Below are positions 17,862-25,993 of a DNA stretch of 64,000 bases, in pieces. The DNA is from Bacteroidia bacterium (GTDB taxonomy: Bacteria; Bacteroidota; Bacteroidia; SXHM01): the NCBI GenBank assembly GCA_022072225.1, contig JAJVIC010000007.1, positions 124,001 to 188,000 on the forward strand, given 5' to 3'. Within the stretch, counting starts at the first letter, position 1, and every line of letters starts with the position of its first letter. The position numbers were made by a program, and so were the translations under genes. The notes under the pieces are model-generated. The model was not told the DNA's origin. It searched no databases and saw only the letters and a program-made list of their open reading frames with translations.

Positions 17862-19046
17862 ATGCTCAATAATATCAAAGGTTTCAGAAGTTTTTACACC
17901 AAAGCAACAGCTTTCTCCCTAGCAATCGTTTTTTCTGTTTTTTTAGCCGTTGCCCACGAACATGAACATAAAAATGACGGGGCAAACACAGAAGATACTG
18001 CTCATGCGGTAGCGGAGGCCGACTCAAATCATGCAACTCATGCTGCCGGAGAAGCGCAACACGGAGAAGCACATGGAACAGAAAAATTTGATGCCGGAAA
18101 AATGATTATGGAACACGTTGCCGATGCTCACGATTGGCATCTGTGGGGACATACTTCTATTCCGCTGCCTGTAATTCTATATTCAAGCAGAGGCTTAGCT
18201 GTTTTCTCTTCTTCAAAATTTGAACACGGTCATGCAGATTATAACGGTTACCGTTTAGAGCATGGCCATATTGTAGCAGTAAATGAGAATGGTTCGGTAA
18301 ACGATGAAATTACTGCATCTATCTGGGATATTTCCATTACAAAAAATACGGCTTCTTTATTCATCAGCCTTGTAATTATGCTGCTGGTGTTTATTTCAGT
18401 AGCGAAAGCCTACACCCGCAATCCTAATTCAGCTCCAAAAGGCCTGCAAGCGGTAATTGAGCCGTTGGTAATTTTTGTACGCGATGATGTTGCAAAAGCA
18501 AGTATAGGTCCTAAATACCAGAAATTCATGCCTTTCCTGCTTACGGTTTTCTTCTTTATATTTATCAATAACCTGTTGGGGCTTGTACCTGTTTTTCCCG
18601 GAGGAGCCAACCTGACAGGAAATATTGCCATTACCATGTCTTTGGCAGTATTTACGTTTGTTATTACCACCATTAACGGAACCAAAGATTACTGGCGACA
18701 CATTGTGGCAATGCCCGGAGTTCCTGCGTGGGTATTGGTGCTTTTAACACCTATTGAGATACTGGGCGTTTTCCTGCGCCCGTTTGTATTGATGGTCCGA
18801 CTTTTTGCCAACATCACAGCAGGACACATTATTGCACTTTCGTTTTTCAGCCTTATTTTCATTTTCGGTGAAATGAGTCCTGTTGCCGGGTTGGGTGTTT
18901 CTGTTTTCTCGCTTGCCTTTACTGTATTTATGACCTGTATGGAATTGCTGGTAGCTTTTCTTCAGGCTTACGTTTTTACTCTTCTTTCAGCTATTTACTT
19001 CGGCTCAGCTGTAGAAGAGCATCACCATGCCGAAGAACACCACTAA
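17862..19046 (+). CDS. atpB: ATP synthase subunit a
   Basis: Stator channel subunit of Fo. 394 residues, longer than the proteobacterial protein because of an N-terminal signal-like segment and a His/Glu-rich region (AHEHEHKND ... HAAGEAQHGEAHG), a feature seen in Bacteroidota. The channel core is intact, with the essential Arg in VLMVRLFANITAGHII, and the final helices LLVAFLQAYVFTLLSAIYF. The C-terminus is again His-rich (EEHHHAEEHH). First gene of the operon. Confidence 0.95.
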   Translation: MLNNIKGFRSFYTKATAFSLAIVFSVFLAVAHEHEHKNDGANTEDTAHAVAEADSNHATHAAGEAQHGEAHGTEKFDAGKMIMEHVADAHDWHLWGHTSIPLPVILYSSRGLAVFSSSKFEHGHADYNGYRLEHGHIVAVNENGSVNDEITASIWDISITKNTASLFISLVIMLLVFISVAKAYTRNPNSAPKGLQAVIEPLVIFVRDDVAKASIGPKYQKFMPFLLTVFFFIFINNLLGLVPVFPGGANLTGNIAITMSLAVFTFVITTINGTKDYWRHIVAMPGVPAWVLVLLTPIEILGVFLRPFVLMVRLFANITAGHIIALSFFSLIFIFGEMSPVAGLGVSVFSLAFTVFMTCMELLVAFLQAYVFTLLSAIYFGSAVEEHHHAEEHH

Positions 19047-19346
<300 letters not shown>

Positions 19347-19359
19347 GCACGAAGAATAA

Positions 19360-19393
19360 AACAAGAACCAACGGTTGGTTGGTTCTTGTTTTT
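19360..19393 (+). terminator. Intra-operon hairpin after atpE
   Basis: Perfect 13-bp stem: AACAAGAACCAAC (19360-19372) and GTTGGTTCTTGTT (19378-19390), 5-nt loop, then TTT. It lies between atpE and atpF where no operon end is expected. It may act as a partial terminator or as a 3' stabiliser for the segment ending in atpE. Confidence 0.7.
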
Positions 19394-19451
19394 AAAATTG
19401 ATTGCGTTGTTTACGATTAACAATTAACCCATAACGAATAACACTTAGAAA

Positions 19452-19946
19452 ATGGAATTAGTAAAACCGGCATTCGGACTTATATTTTGGATGTTCGTTT
19501 CTTTCGGAATCATCCTTTTCCTGCTGAAAAAATTTGCATGGAAACCCATTCTTGAAATGTTGGATGAGCGCGAAAAAACAATTTCTGATGCGCTGAACTC
19601 AGCTCAAAAAGCAAAAGAAGAAATGGCTGCGCTGAAAGCCGGTAACGAAAAATTGTTGCAGGAAGCACGCAACGAACGCGACCAGCTCTTGAAAGAAGCA
19701 CGTGATGCCAAAGAAACCATCATCAACGAAGCAAAAACAAAAGCAAACGAAGAGGCTAACAAATTGCTTGCTATTGCGCGAGAAAATATCAGCAACGAGA
19801 AAATGGCAGCTATTACCGAGTTGAAAAACTACGTAGCTACATTGAGCATAGAGATTGCCGAAAAAGTATTGAAACAGGAACTTGCTGATGCAAACAAGCA
19901 GAAAGAACTTGTTCAGTCTTTATTGAAAGATACCAAACTGAACTAA
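19452..19946 (+). CDS. atpF: ATP synthase subunit b
   Basis: Peripheral stalk subunit. 164 residues: one N-terminal membrane helix (LIFWMFVSFGIILFLLKKF) then a long charged amphipathic helix with the usual WKPILEMLDERE start and KAKEEMAALKAGNEKLLQEA repeats. Precedes atpH by four bases. Confidence 0.95.
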   Translation: MELVKPAFGLIFWMFVSFGIILFLLKKFAWKPILEMLDEREKTISDALNSAQKAKEEMAALKAGNEKLLQEARNERDQLLKEARDAKETIINEAKTKANEEANKLLAIARENISNEKMAAITELKNYVATLSIEIAEKVLKQELADANKQKELVQSLLKDTKLN

Positions 19947-19950
19947 GAAG

Positions 19951-20508
19951 ATGGCAGAGCCAAGAATAGCCCACCGATACGCAAAATCACTGATTGACCT
20001 TGCCCGCGAGCAAAAGTCGCTTGATTTTGTTTTTGCTGATATGGAGCTTGTTCTCAAAGCAATTAATGAAAGCAGAGAATTCAGCGTATTGCTGAAAAGT
20101 CCTGTGGTAAGCACCGACAAGAAATTAGCCATACTTAAAGAACTTTTTTCAGGAAAAGTAAATACTCTAAGCCTTAGCTTTTTAGTATTGCTTACCAACA
20201 AAAAACGCGAAAAATATATTCCTGAAATTGCCGCTTCATTTGTGGCACAATACAAAGCTGATAAAGGAATTAAGATTGCGGAAGTAAGCACACCGGTTGC
20301 ACTTTCAGAAGAAGCGAAAAAGAAAATTCTGGAAATTGTTATCGGCAAAACAGGATTAAAAGTAGAACTGGTTGAGAAAATAAAGCCCGAACTGATTGGT
20401 GGTTTTATTCTGCGTGTTGACGACAACCAGGTTGATAACAGCATTTCCAGTCAAATCAATTTACTGAAACGCGATTTCAGTAAGAATTTATATGTTAAAG
20501 ATTTTTAA
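19951..20508 (+). CDS. atpH: ATP synthase subunit delta
   Basis: 185-residue stalk subunit linking b to the alpha3beta3 head. N-terminal helical domain begins RIAHRYAKSLIDLAREQ; the C-terminal segment includes the conserved IKPELIGGFILRVDDNQVD and ends in NLLKRDFSKNLY. Tightly spaced with atpF and atpA. Confidence 0.95.
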   Translation: MAEPRIAHRYAKSLIDLAREQKSLDFVFADMELVLKAINESREFSVLLKSPVVSTDKKLAILKELFSGKVNTLSLSFLVLLTNKKREKYIPEIAASFVAQYKADKGIKIAEVSTPVALSEEAKKKILEIVIGKTGLKVELVEKIKPELIGGFILRVDDNQVDNSISSQINLLKRDFSKNLYVKDF

Positions 20509-20520
20509 ATAAAACAGAAA

Positions 20521-22098
20521 ATGGCAGAAATTAAACCAGCAGAGATTTCGGGAATACTCAGGCAGCAACTTGCCGGGTTCAAAAACGAAACCGAATTACA
20601 GGAAGTAGGAAGCGTATTACAGGTAGGTGACGGTATTGCCCGTATCTACGGACTTTCAAACGTGCAGTCGGGCGAGTTGATTGAGTTTGAAAACGGATTA
20701 CGCGCAATTGTACTTAACTTGGAAGAAGATAACGTTGGAGCCGTATTACTTGGTTCTTCAGCAGGTATCCGCGAGGGTTCTATTGCAAAACGTACCGGCA
20801 AAATCGCTTCTATCAATGTAGGTGAGGGGATGTTGGGCCGTGTGGTTGATACCCTTGGTCTTCCTATTGACGGTAAAGGTCCTATCACCGGCAAAACGTA
20901 TGAAATGCCTTTAGAGCGTAAAGCTCCGGGTGTAATTTTCCGTCAGCCGGTAAACGAGCCGCTGCAAACCGGTATCAAAGCGATTGACGCGATGATTCCA
21001 ATCGGGCGCGGACAACGTGAGTTGATTATCGGTGACCGTCAGACAGGTAAAACTGCTGTGGCGATTGATACCATCATCAACCAGAAAGAATTTTATGATA
21101 AAGGGGAGCCTGTATATTGTATCTATGTTGCGGTTGGACAAAAAGGCTCTACCGTTGCCAACATTGCAAAAACACTGGAAGAGAACGGAGCAATGCCTTA
21201 TACAGTAATTGTATCGGCAACCGCTTCTGACCCTGCACCACTTCAGTTCTATGCACCGTTTGCAGGGGCTGCTATCGGTGAGTTTTTCCGCGATACCGGA
21301 AAACCAGCCCTGATCGTTTATGACGATTTATCAAAACAAGCTGTGGCTTACCGTGAAGTATCACTTCTGCTGCGCAGACCACCGGGGCGTGAGGCTTATC
21401 CCGGTGACGTATTCTACCTGCACAGCCGTCTTCTGGAGCGTGCCGCTAAGGTAAACTCTTCTGACGAGATCGCTAAAAACATGAACGACCTTCCTGAATC
21501 AATCAAAGGAATGGTAAAAGGCGGTGGTTCCTTAACTGCGCTTCCTATCATTGAAACACAAGCGGGTGACGTATCTGCATACATTCCAACCAACGTAATT
21601 TCTATTACTGACGGACAGATATTCCTTGAGTCGAACCTGTTCAACTCTGGTGTGCGCCCTGCGATTAACGTAGGTATCTCGGTATCGCGTGTGGGTGGTA
21701 ACGCTCAGATCAAATCAATGAAAAAAGTTGCGGGTACTTTGAAACTTGACCAGGCACAATACCGTGAGCTGGAAGCGTTCTCAAAATTCGGTTCTGACCT
21801 GGATGCTGCTACCAAATCGGTTCTTGACAAAGGAGCACGTAACGTAGAAATTCTGAAACAAGGACAATACTCACCACTTACTGTAGAACAGCAGGTTGCT
21901 ATTATTTATGTAGGAACAAAAGGATTGCTGAGAAACGTTCCGGTGAATAAAGTAAAAGAGTTTGAAAAAGATTTTCTGAACCTGATGGAAGCGCAATACA
22001 AAAATGTGCTGAATGATTTGAAAGCAGGAAAACTGACTGACGAAATCACCAACACCATTGAAAAAGTAGCAAGCGAATTAACAGGAAAATATAAGTAA
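20521..22098 (+). CDS. atpA: ATP synthase subunit alpha
   Basis: 525 residues, normal length. The P-loop is [14 protein letters not shown] and the C-terminal Arg-containing region reads [14 protein letters not shown]. Begins DEI-type N-terminus [14 protein letters not shown]. The gene is followed not by atpG directly but by a heptad repeat arm and the S23-like gene. Confidence 0.97.
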   Translation: MAEIKPAEISGILRQQLAGFKNETELQEVGSVLQVGDGIARIYGLSNVQSGELIEFENGLRAIVLNLEEDNVGAVLLGSSAGIREGSIAKRTGKIASINVGEGMLGRVVDTLGLPIDGKGPITGKTYEMPLERKAPGVIFRQPVNEPLQTGIKAIDAMIPIGRGQRELIIGDRQTGKTAVAIDTIINQKEFYDKGEPVYCIYVAVGQKGSTVANIAKTLEENGAMPYTVIVSATASDPAPLQFYAPFAGAAIGEFFRDTGKPALIVYDDLSKQAVAYREVSLLLRRPPGREAYPGDVFYLHSRLLERAAKVNSSDEIAKNMNDLPESIKGMVKGGGSLTALPIIETQAGDVSAYIPTNVISITDGQIFLESNLFNSGVRPAINVGISVSRVGGNAQIKSMKKVAGTLKLDQAQYRELEAFSKFGSDLDAATKSVLDKGARNVEILKQGQYSPLTVEQQVAIIYVGTKGLLRNVPVNKVKEFEKDFLNLMEAQYKNVLNDLKAGKLTDEITNTIEKVASELTGKYK

Positions 22099-22099
22099 A

Positions 22100-22131
22100 A
22101 ATTGAGAATGTAGAATTAAGAATGTAGAATT
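22100..22131. repeat. Left arm of 32-bp imperfect inverted repeat (heptads)
   Basis: Made of 7-bp units AATTGAG, AATGTAG, AATTAAG, AATGTAG. It matches the reverse complement of 22493-22524 at 26 of 32 positions without gaps. It begins two bases after the atpA stop and ends against the TTG start of the next gene. Confidence 0.8.
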
Positions 22132-22485
22132 TTGGCAACTGATAAAAAAGACAATGTCATTCTTACTAAATCATTCCAATTTGCATGTGATATTATAGAC
22201 CTGAATAAACTGTTGATTGAAGCAAAACAATTTGAAATTGCAAAACAAGTAATAAGAAGCGGAACAAGTATAGGAGCAAACATAAGAGAAGCGCAAAGAG
22301 CAGTAAGTAAACCTGATTTCATAAATAAATTAGGCATAGCACTGAAGGAAGCAGATGAAACTCAATACTGGTTTGAATTAATAGAAGCAAAGATTTTTAA
22401 ACTAAACGATAAACTAAAAAAGGAATTAGAAGAAATTATAAGTCTCTTGGTGGTAATAATCAATTCATCCAAAAAGACAGTATGA
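22132..22485 (+). CDS. Four helix bundle protein (S23/IVP family)
   Basis: 117 residues, nearly all helical. ILTKSFQFACDIIDLNKLL, IAKQVIRSGTSIGANIREAQRA and KLGIALKEADETQYWFELI are the characteristic segments of the four-helix-bundle family first seen in intervening sequences of 23S rRNA genes. The start is TTG, directly after the left repeat arm. The molecular role of the family is not established. It interrupts the atp operon between atpA and atpG and is bracketed by a 32-bp imperfect inverted repeat, so it looks like an inserted cassette; it is in the same orientation and does not break either atp gene. Confidence 0.85.
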   Translation: MATDKKDNVILTKSFQFACDIIDLNKLLIEAKQFEIAKQVIRSGTSIGANIREAQRAVSKPDFINKLGIALKEADETQYWFELIEAKIFKLNDKLKKELEEIISLLVVIINSSKKTV

Positions 22486-22492
22486 CTAAACT

Positions 22493-22524
22493 AATTCTGA
22501 ATTCTGAATTTTAAATTCTGAATT
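22493..22524. repeat. Right arm of 32-bp imperfect inverted repeat (heptads)
   Basis: Units AATTCTG, AATTCTG, AATTTTA, AATTCTG. Complementary to the left arm (26 of 32). It lies eight bases after the S23-like gene and seven bases before the atpG ATG. Confidence 0.8.
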
Positions 22525-22531
22525 ATTTAAT

Positions 22532-23416
22532 ATGGCTAATTTAAAAGAGGTAAGGAATCGCATAACATCTGTAAGCAGTACGCAGCAGATTACCAGCGCC
22601 ATGAAAATGGTGAGCGCGGCTAAATTGCGCAGAGCGCAGGATGCTATTCAGCGCATGAGACCCTATGCTTCCAAGCTGAAAGAAATTCTGCAAAACCTGA
22701 CCGCTTCGCTCGACAGTTCTTCGGGCGGAAATTTTTCAAAAGAAAGAGAAGTTAAAAACGTATTGTTTGTAGTAATCAACTCAAACCGCGGATTGTGTGG
22801 AGCTTTTAACAGCAACACCATAAAACTTACCAACACCATCATCAACGAGAAATACTCAAGCCTGAAAGCAAACGGTGGTATTCATATAATCACTATTGGT
22901 AAAAAAGCAAGTGACTACTTTAAAAAATCCGCTTACACCTTAGCTTCATCGCATAACGAGATTTACGACAATCTTAAGTTTGATACCGTTGCTCCTGTTG
23001 CCGAACAGATAATGGCAGACTTTGCTTCGGGGAAATATGACCGCGTTGAACTGGTTTACAATCAGTTTAAAAATGCTGCGGTGCAAATCGTTACTTCTGA
23101 GCAATTTCTTCCTGTAAAAGCAGAAGCAGTTGCCGGAAACGCAAAAGCAAAAAGCGTTGACTACATTTTTGAACCTAACAAAGCAGAGATTGTAGAAGAC
23201 CTTATTCCTAAATCGCTGAAAATTCAGCTTTATAAAGCAGTGCTTGATTCAAATGCATCTGAACACGGTGCGCGTATGACCTCGATGCACAAAGCAACCG
23301 ACAACGCTAAAGAATTGTTAAAAGCTCTTAAACTGAGCTACAACAAAGCGCGTCAGGCAGCTATCACCAATGAGATATTGGAGATTGGTGGCGGAGCGGC
23401 AGCATTGGAAGGGTAA
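22532..23416 (+). CDS. atpG: ATP synthase subunit gamma
   Basis: 294-residue rotor shaft of F1. N-terminal coiled coil reads LKEVRNRITSVSSTQQITSAMKM; the C-terminal helix contains SEHGARMTSMHKATDNA and ends NKARQAAITNEILEIGGGA, both family hallmarks. It ends this atp cluster; no atpD or atpC follows. Confidence 0.96.
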   Translation: MANLKEVRNRITSVSSTQQITSAMKMVSAAKLRRAQDAIQRMRPYASKLKEILQNLTASLDSSSGGNFSKEREVKNVLFVVINSNRGLCGAFNSNTIKLTNTIINEKYSSLKANGGIHIITIGKKASDYFKKSAYTLASSHNEIYDNLKFDTVAPVAEQIMADFASGKYDRVELVYNQFKNAAVQIVTSEQFLPVKAEAVAGNAKAKSVDYIFEPNKAEIVEDLIPKSLKIQLYKAVLDSNASEHGARMTSMHKATDNAKELLKALKLSYNKARQAAITNEILEIGGGAAALEG

Positions 23417-23424
23417 CTAATATT

Positions 23425-23486
23425 TAAAATGTAATAGGTAATATTTTGTGCGGGCTTCTGCACAGCATATTACCTATTACATTTTA
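23425..23486. terminator. Long perfect hairpin after atpG
   Basis: 20-bp arms with no mismatch: 23425-23444 (starts TAAAATGTAATAGG) and 23467-23486. The loop holds a further TGTGC/GCACA stem. The right side is four heptads NNNTTAC (23467-23494). It probably ends the atp transcript but has no clean T tail, so it may instead be one of the heptad repeat elements. Confidence 0.6.
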
Positions 23487-23531
23487 CATCTTACATAATT
23501 CTGTTAAGTTTGTTTTTCATTTCATTCTTTC

Positions 23532-24422
23532 ATGGAAGAAAAACTCCAGCGCATTTATGATTTTGTTGGCCCGGGATTGTATGTGATTGCCATCACCAGC
23601 ATGATCGTGGAAGGCATTCTGTTGCGCTGGATGAAAGAGAAAGCCGATGTAAAGCACGGGATAGTAAGCATGGTTTCGGGTTTGTTTGCATTCGGCAGCA
23701 TTGCCCTGGCGCAGGTGCTTTACAACTTTGCCATCATCAGCCTGTGTTGGCAATACCGCTTTTTTACGCTGGGTTTTGAGTGGTATGTGTGGGTGGCCTG
23801 TTTCCTGTTATATGATTTTATGTTTTACTGGCTGCACCGCTGGTCGCATGAGGTGAGGTTGTTGTGGTGTATTCATAGTGTGCACCACACCAGTGAGGAA
23901 ATGCGCCTTACCTCCGGCATACGCGGCAGCATGTTTGACTTTGTGCTTTCACCCGTGTTCTTTATCTGGATGCCGCTGCTGGGTTTTCATCCTATGCTGT
24001 TCCTTATCACCGAAACCATTTCAAAACTGTGGGGATTATTTGAGCATGTGAATATCCGTTTTGTGAACCGCCTGCCGGTGCTGGATAAAATTCTGATTAC
24101 TCCTTCCGTGCATCGCGTGCATCATGGCAAGGAGATAAAATACTTAGATAAAAACTACTCCGAGCTATTTCTTTTCTGGGACCATTTGTTTGGCACCTAC
24201 ACCCCCGAAGAGGAATTGCCGACTTATGGTGTTTTAAAGGGCACAGACCCGCGGAATTTCAACGAGAGCCAGTTCTCTGCCTTCAAAGACTTATGGAGCG
24301 ATTTAAAGCGTTCTCCTTCGTTTGCGATTAAGTTGAAGTATCTTTTCTTTCCTCCGGGGTGGAGTCATGATGGGGAGGACAGGAGGACGAAGACGTTGAG
24401 AAAACAATCGTTATCTTTGTAA
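23532..24422 (+). CDS. Sterol desaturase / fatty acid hydroxylase family membrane protein
   Basis: 296 residues, about four membrane spans. The di-iron histidine boxes are present: HRWSHE, HSVHHTSEE and HRVHHGKE. The family oxidises lipid chains or sterols using oxygen. The substrate here is not fixed; fatty acid or sphingoid hydroxylation would suit Bacteroidota lipids. The C-terminus GWSHDGEDRRTKTL is repeated as a gene fragment behind the MNT-HEPN module at 25159. Confidence 0.9.
   Translation: MEEKLQRIYDFVGPGLYVIAITSMIVEGILLRWMKEKADVKHGIVSMVSGLFAFGSIALAQVLYNFAIISLCWQYRFFTLGFEWYVWVACFLLYDFMFYWLHRWSHEVRLLWCIHSVHHTSEEMRLTSGIRGSMFDFVLSPVFFIWMPLLGFHPMLFLITETISKLWGLFEHVNIRFVNRLPVLDKILITPSVHRVHHGKEIKYLDKNYSELFLFWDHLFGTYTPEEELPTYGVLKGTDPRNFNESQFSAFKDLWSDLKRSPSFAIKLKYLFFPPGWSHDGEDRRTKTLRKQSLSL
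24412..24419 (+). promoter_or_regulatory. -7 box TATCTTTG upstream of the MNT-HEPN module
   Basis: Perfect TAnnTTTG overlapping the last codons of the desaturase and ending four bases before the ATG at 24424, giving a nearly leaderless transcript. Confidence 0.55.
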
Positions 24423-24423
24423 T

Positions 24424-24747
24424 ATGGTTACCAATGTCAATACTGTATTGTCTGAAGCAAATGCCGCACTTAAAAACACCTATGGCAACAGGCTTAACAA
24501 GGTGATTTTATTTGGCTCGTATGCACGAGGTGAACAAAAACCCGATTCGGATATTGACTTATTGGTAGTGTTAAATGATGCAACGCTTGCAGCGGGAAAA
24601 GAAATTCGTCTTATTAATCAATCGCTATTTTCATTGGGGTTAAAACACGGCACCATTATTTCGGCCCACCCTGTTTCAAATGATCGTTTTGAAAATGAAG
24701 TCAGTTTCTTTTTCAATCGTATAAAAAAAGAAGGTAAACAAATCTGA
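24424..24747 (+). CDS. MNT-type nucleotidyltransferase (antitoxin candidate)
   Basis: 107 residues. The minimal nucleotidyltransferase motif is complete: LFGSYARGEQKPDSDIDLLV, with GSYARG and the paired Asp residues. In MNT-HEPN modules this enzyme neutralises the HEPN toxin, in characterised cases by nucleotidylating it. It overlaps the HEPN gene by one base (TGATG). Confidence 0.85.
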   Translation: MVTNVNTVLSEANAALKNTYGNRLNKVILFGSYARGEQKPDSDIDLLVVLNDATLAAGKEIRLINQSLFSLGLKHGTIISAHPVSNDRFENEVSFFFNRIKKEGKQI

Positions 24748-25136
24748 TGTCGGCCGAAGAGCATAAAGAAGAACTGAAAAAGGTGCTGGCAAAAGCCAAT
24801 GATTGCCTTGCTGATGCAGAATATCTGTATGAGGGTAAACGTTATGAGGCCGCAATAAATCGTGCTTATTATGCCATGTTTACTGCTGTTCAGGGCTTGC
24901 TGCTGAGTTACGACATCTTTGTGAAAACCCATAGCGGAGCCAAAAACAAATTTCACGAGCTATATCTAAAAACCGGATTGCTTCCCATTGAGCTTGGAAA
25001 AATACTGGAAGACGCCTCAATACTTCGACAAGAGGCTGATTATGATTTTGCCTTTCATGTTTCTGAAGAAGATGCAAAACAAACAATTGACGATGCTGTG
25101 GTTTTTATTAAATCGGTAGCACTTTTTTTAAAATAA
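24747..25136 (+). CDS. HEPN-domain protein, UPF0332 type
   Basis: 129 residues, helical. The segment YEAAINRAYYAMFTAVQGLLLS and KTHSGAKNKFHELYLKTGLLP are typical of UPF0332 HEPN proteins. HEPN partners of MNT are often RNases; the exact RxxxxH active-site pattern of the strict HepT group is not evident here, so RNase activity is uncertain. Start overlaps the MNT stop. Confidence 0.85.
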   Translation: MSAEEHKEELKKVLAKANDCLADAEYLYEGKRYEAAINRAYYAMFTAVQGLLLSYDIFVKTHSGAKNKFHELYLKTGLLPIELGKILEDASILRQEADYDFAFHVSEEDAKQTIDDAVVFIKSVALFLK

Positions 25137-25158
25137 TTCCTAAACTATTCTCTCGGGC

Positions 25159-25198
25159 TGGAGCCATGACGGAGAGGACAGAAGGACGAAGACGTTGA
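25159..25198 (+). pseudogene. Fragment of a desaturase-gene 3' end
   Basis: Forty bases match 24360-24399, the end of the desaturase gene, at 36 positions. All four differences are third-codon-position and synonymous in the desaturase frame (WSHDGEDRRTKTL). There is no upstream part of the gene. So it is a remnant of a diverged but once functional desaturase allele, left on the far side of the MNT-HEPN module. Confidence 0.75.
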
Positions 25199-25213
25199 AG
25201 AAAATAATTCAGC

Positions 25214-25636
25214 ATGATTAAAAAGCTTTATAGCGGACTAGCAGAAGTTACTTACTCTTTATTTTTGTTATCCATTATCATCATACTGTTCTCGATTAAT
25301 CGGGAAGAAATTGCCATTAATGGGGTAACCAACAGATTAATTTTAATAGACATTATATGCGCTCTTGTTTGGGTATTAATAGTTCTGTCAATTAACCGAT
25401 ATCTTCCTTATTGTTGGGTTGATGATGATTATATTTATTTCAAAACCATATTCTCCAGAAAAGACTTGGTTTTTAGAAAAACAAGCATTAAAAAAAGTGG
25501 AGCGGTGTTATCGCCTTTTGGCGGCAAGTATTATGTAATTATTGAACATAATAGTAAGAAGCGTCTATTTCTTATTGTGCCAAGCTTCTTCATGAGTAAA
25601 GAAGAAGTATTAAACGATCTTAAGCCAAAGATTTAA
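25214..25636 (+). CDS. Small membrane protein of unknown function
   Basis: 140 residues. Two membrane spans near the N-terminus (about 12-28 and 45-62) and a beta-rich soluble tail (DDDYIYFKTIFSRKDLVFRKTSIKK ...) that recalls small PH-like domains of bacterial membrane proteins; that resemblance is weak. No functional call. It lies between the desaturase fragment and array 2. Confidence 0.6.
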   Translation: MIKKLYSGLAEVTYSLFLLSIIIILFSINREEIAINGVTNRLILIDIICALVWVLIVLSINRYLPYCWVDDDYIYFKTIFSRKDLVFRKTSIKKSGAVLSPFGGKYYVIIEHNSKKRLFLIVPSFFMSKEEVLNDLKPKI

Positions 25637-25682
25637 TAAGAATAAGGTTTTCATCCATCAAGCTTAATCAGTTTCTTCATAA

Positions 25683-25967
25683 TTCCAATTCTCCGCTTCC
25701 ATATTCTAAGTTAGAAGTTCAATGTTCTAACTCTACGTACATATATTCCAACCTTAAACATTGAAATTCTAACATTCCGTACATATTTTTCAACTTAGAA
25801 GTTCAATGTTCTAATACTCCGTACATATATTCTAATATTAAACATTTACATTCTAACGCTCCGTACATATATTCTAACTTAGAAGTTCAATGTTTCAATA
25901 TTCCGTACATATTTTCTAACCTAAAACATCAAAAAGCTAACACTCCGTACATATTTTCTATATCTTC
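25683..25967. repeat. 21-bp tandem array 2, about 14 units, ending in a promoter
   Basis: A TTCTAAC-like core recurs every 21 bases without exception from 25683 to 25956 (25683, 25704, 25725 and so on, 14 positions). Units alternate, so CCGTACATAT recurs every 42 bases (25736, 25778, 25820, 25862, 25904, 25946). The final core reads TTCTATATCTTCG, so it merges with the -7 box of the next gene. The gap of 357 bp before that gene holds nothing else. Confidence 0.93.
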
Positions 25968-25968
25968 G
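25961..25968 (+). promoter_or_regulatory. -7 box TATCTTCG fused to the end of array 2
   Basis: Matches TAnnTTYG and lies in phase with the 21-bp array, 25 bases before the ATG at 25994. Confidence 0.6.
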
Positions 25969-25993
25969 CAGGCAGATTTTCAATATAAACATC

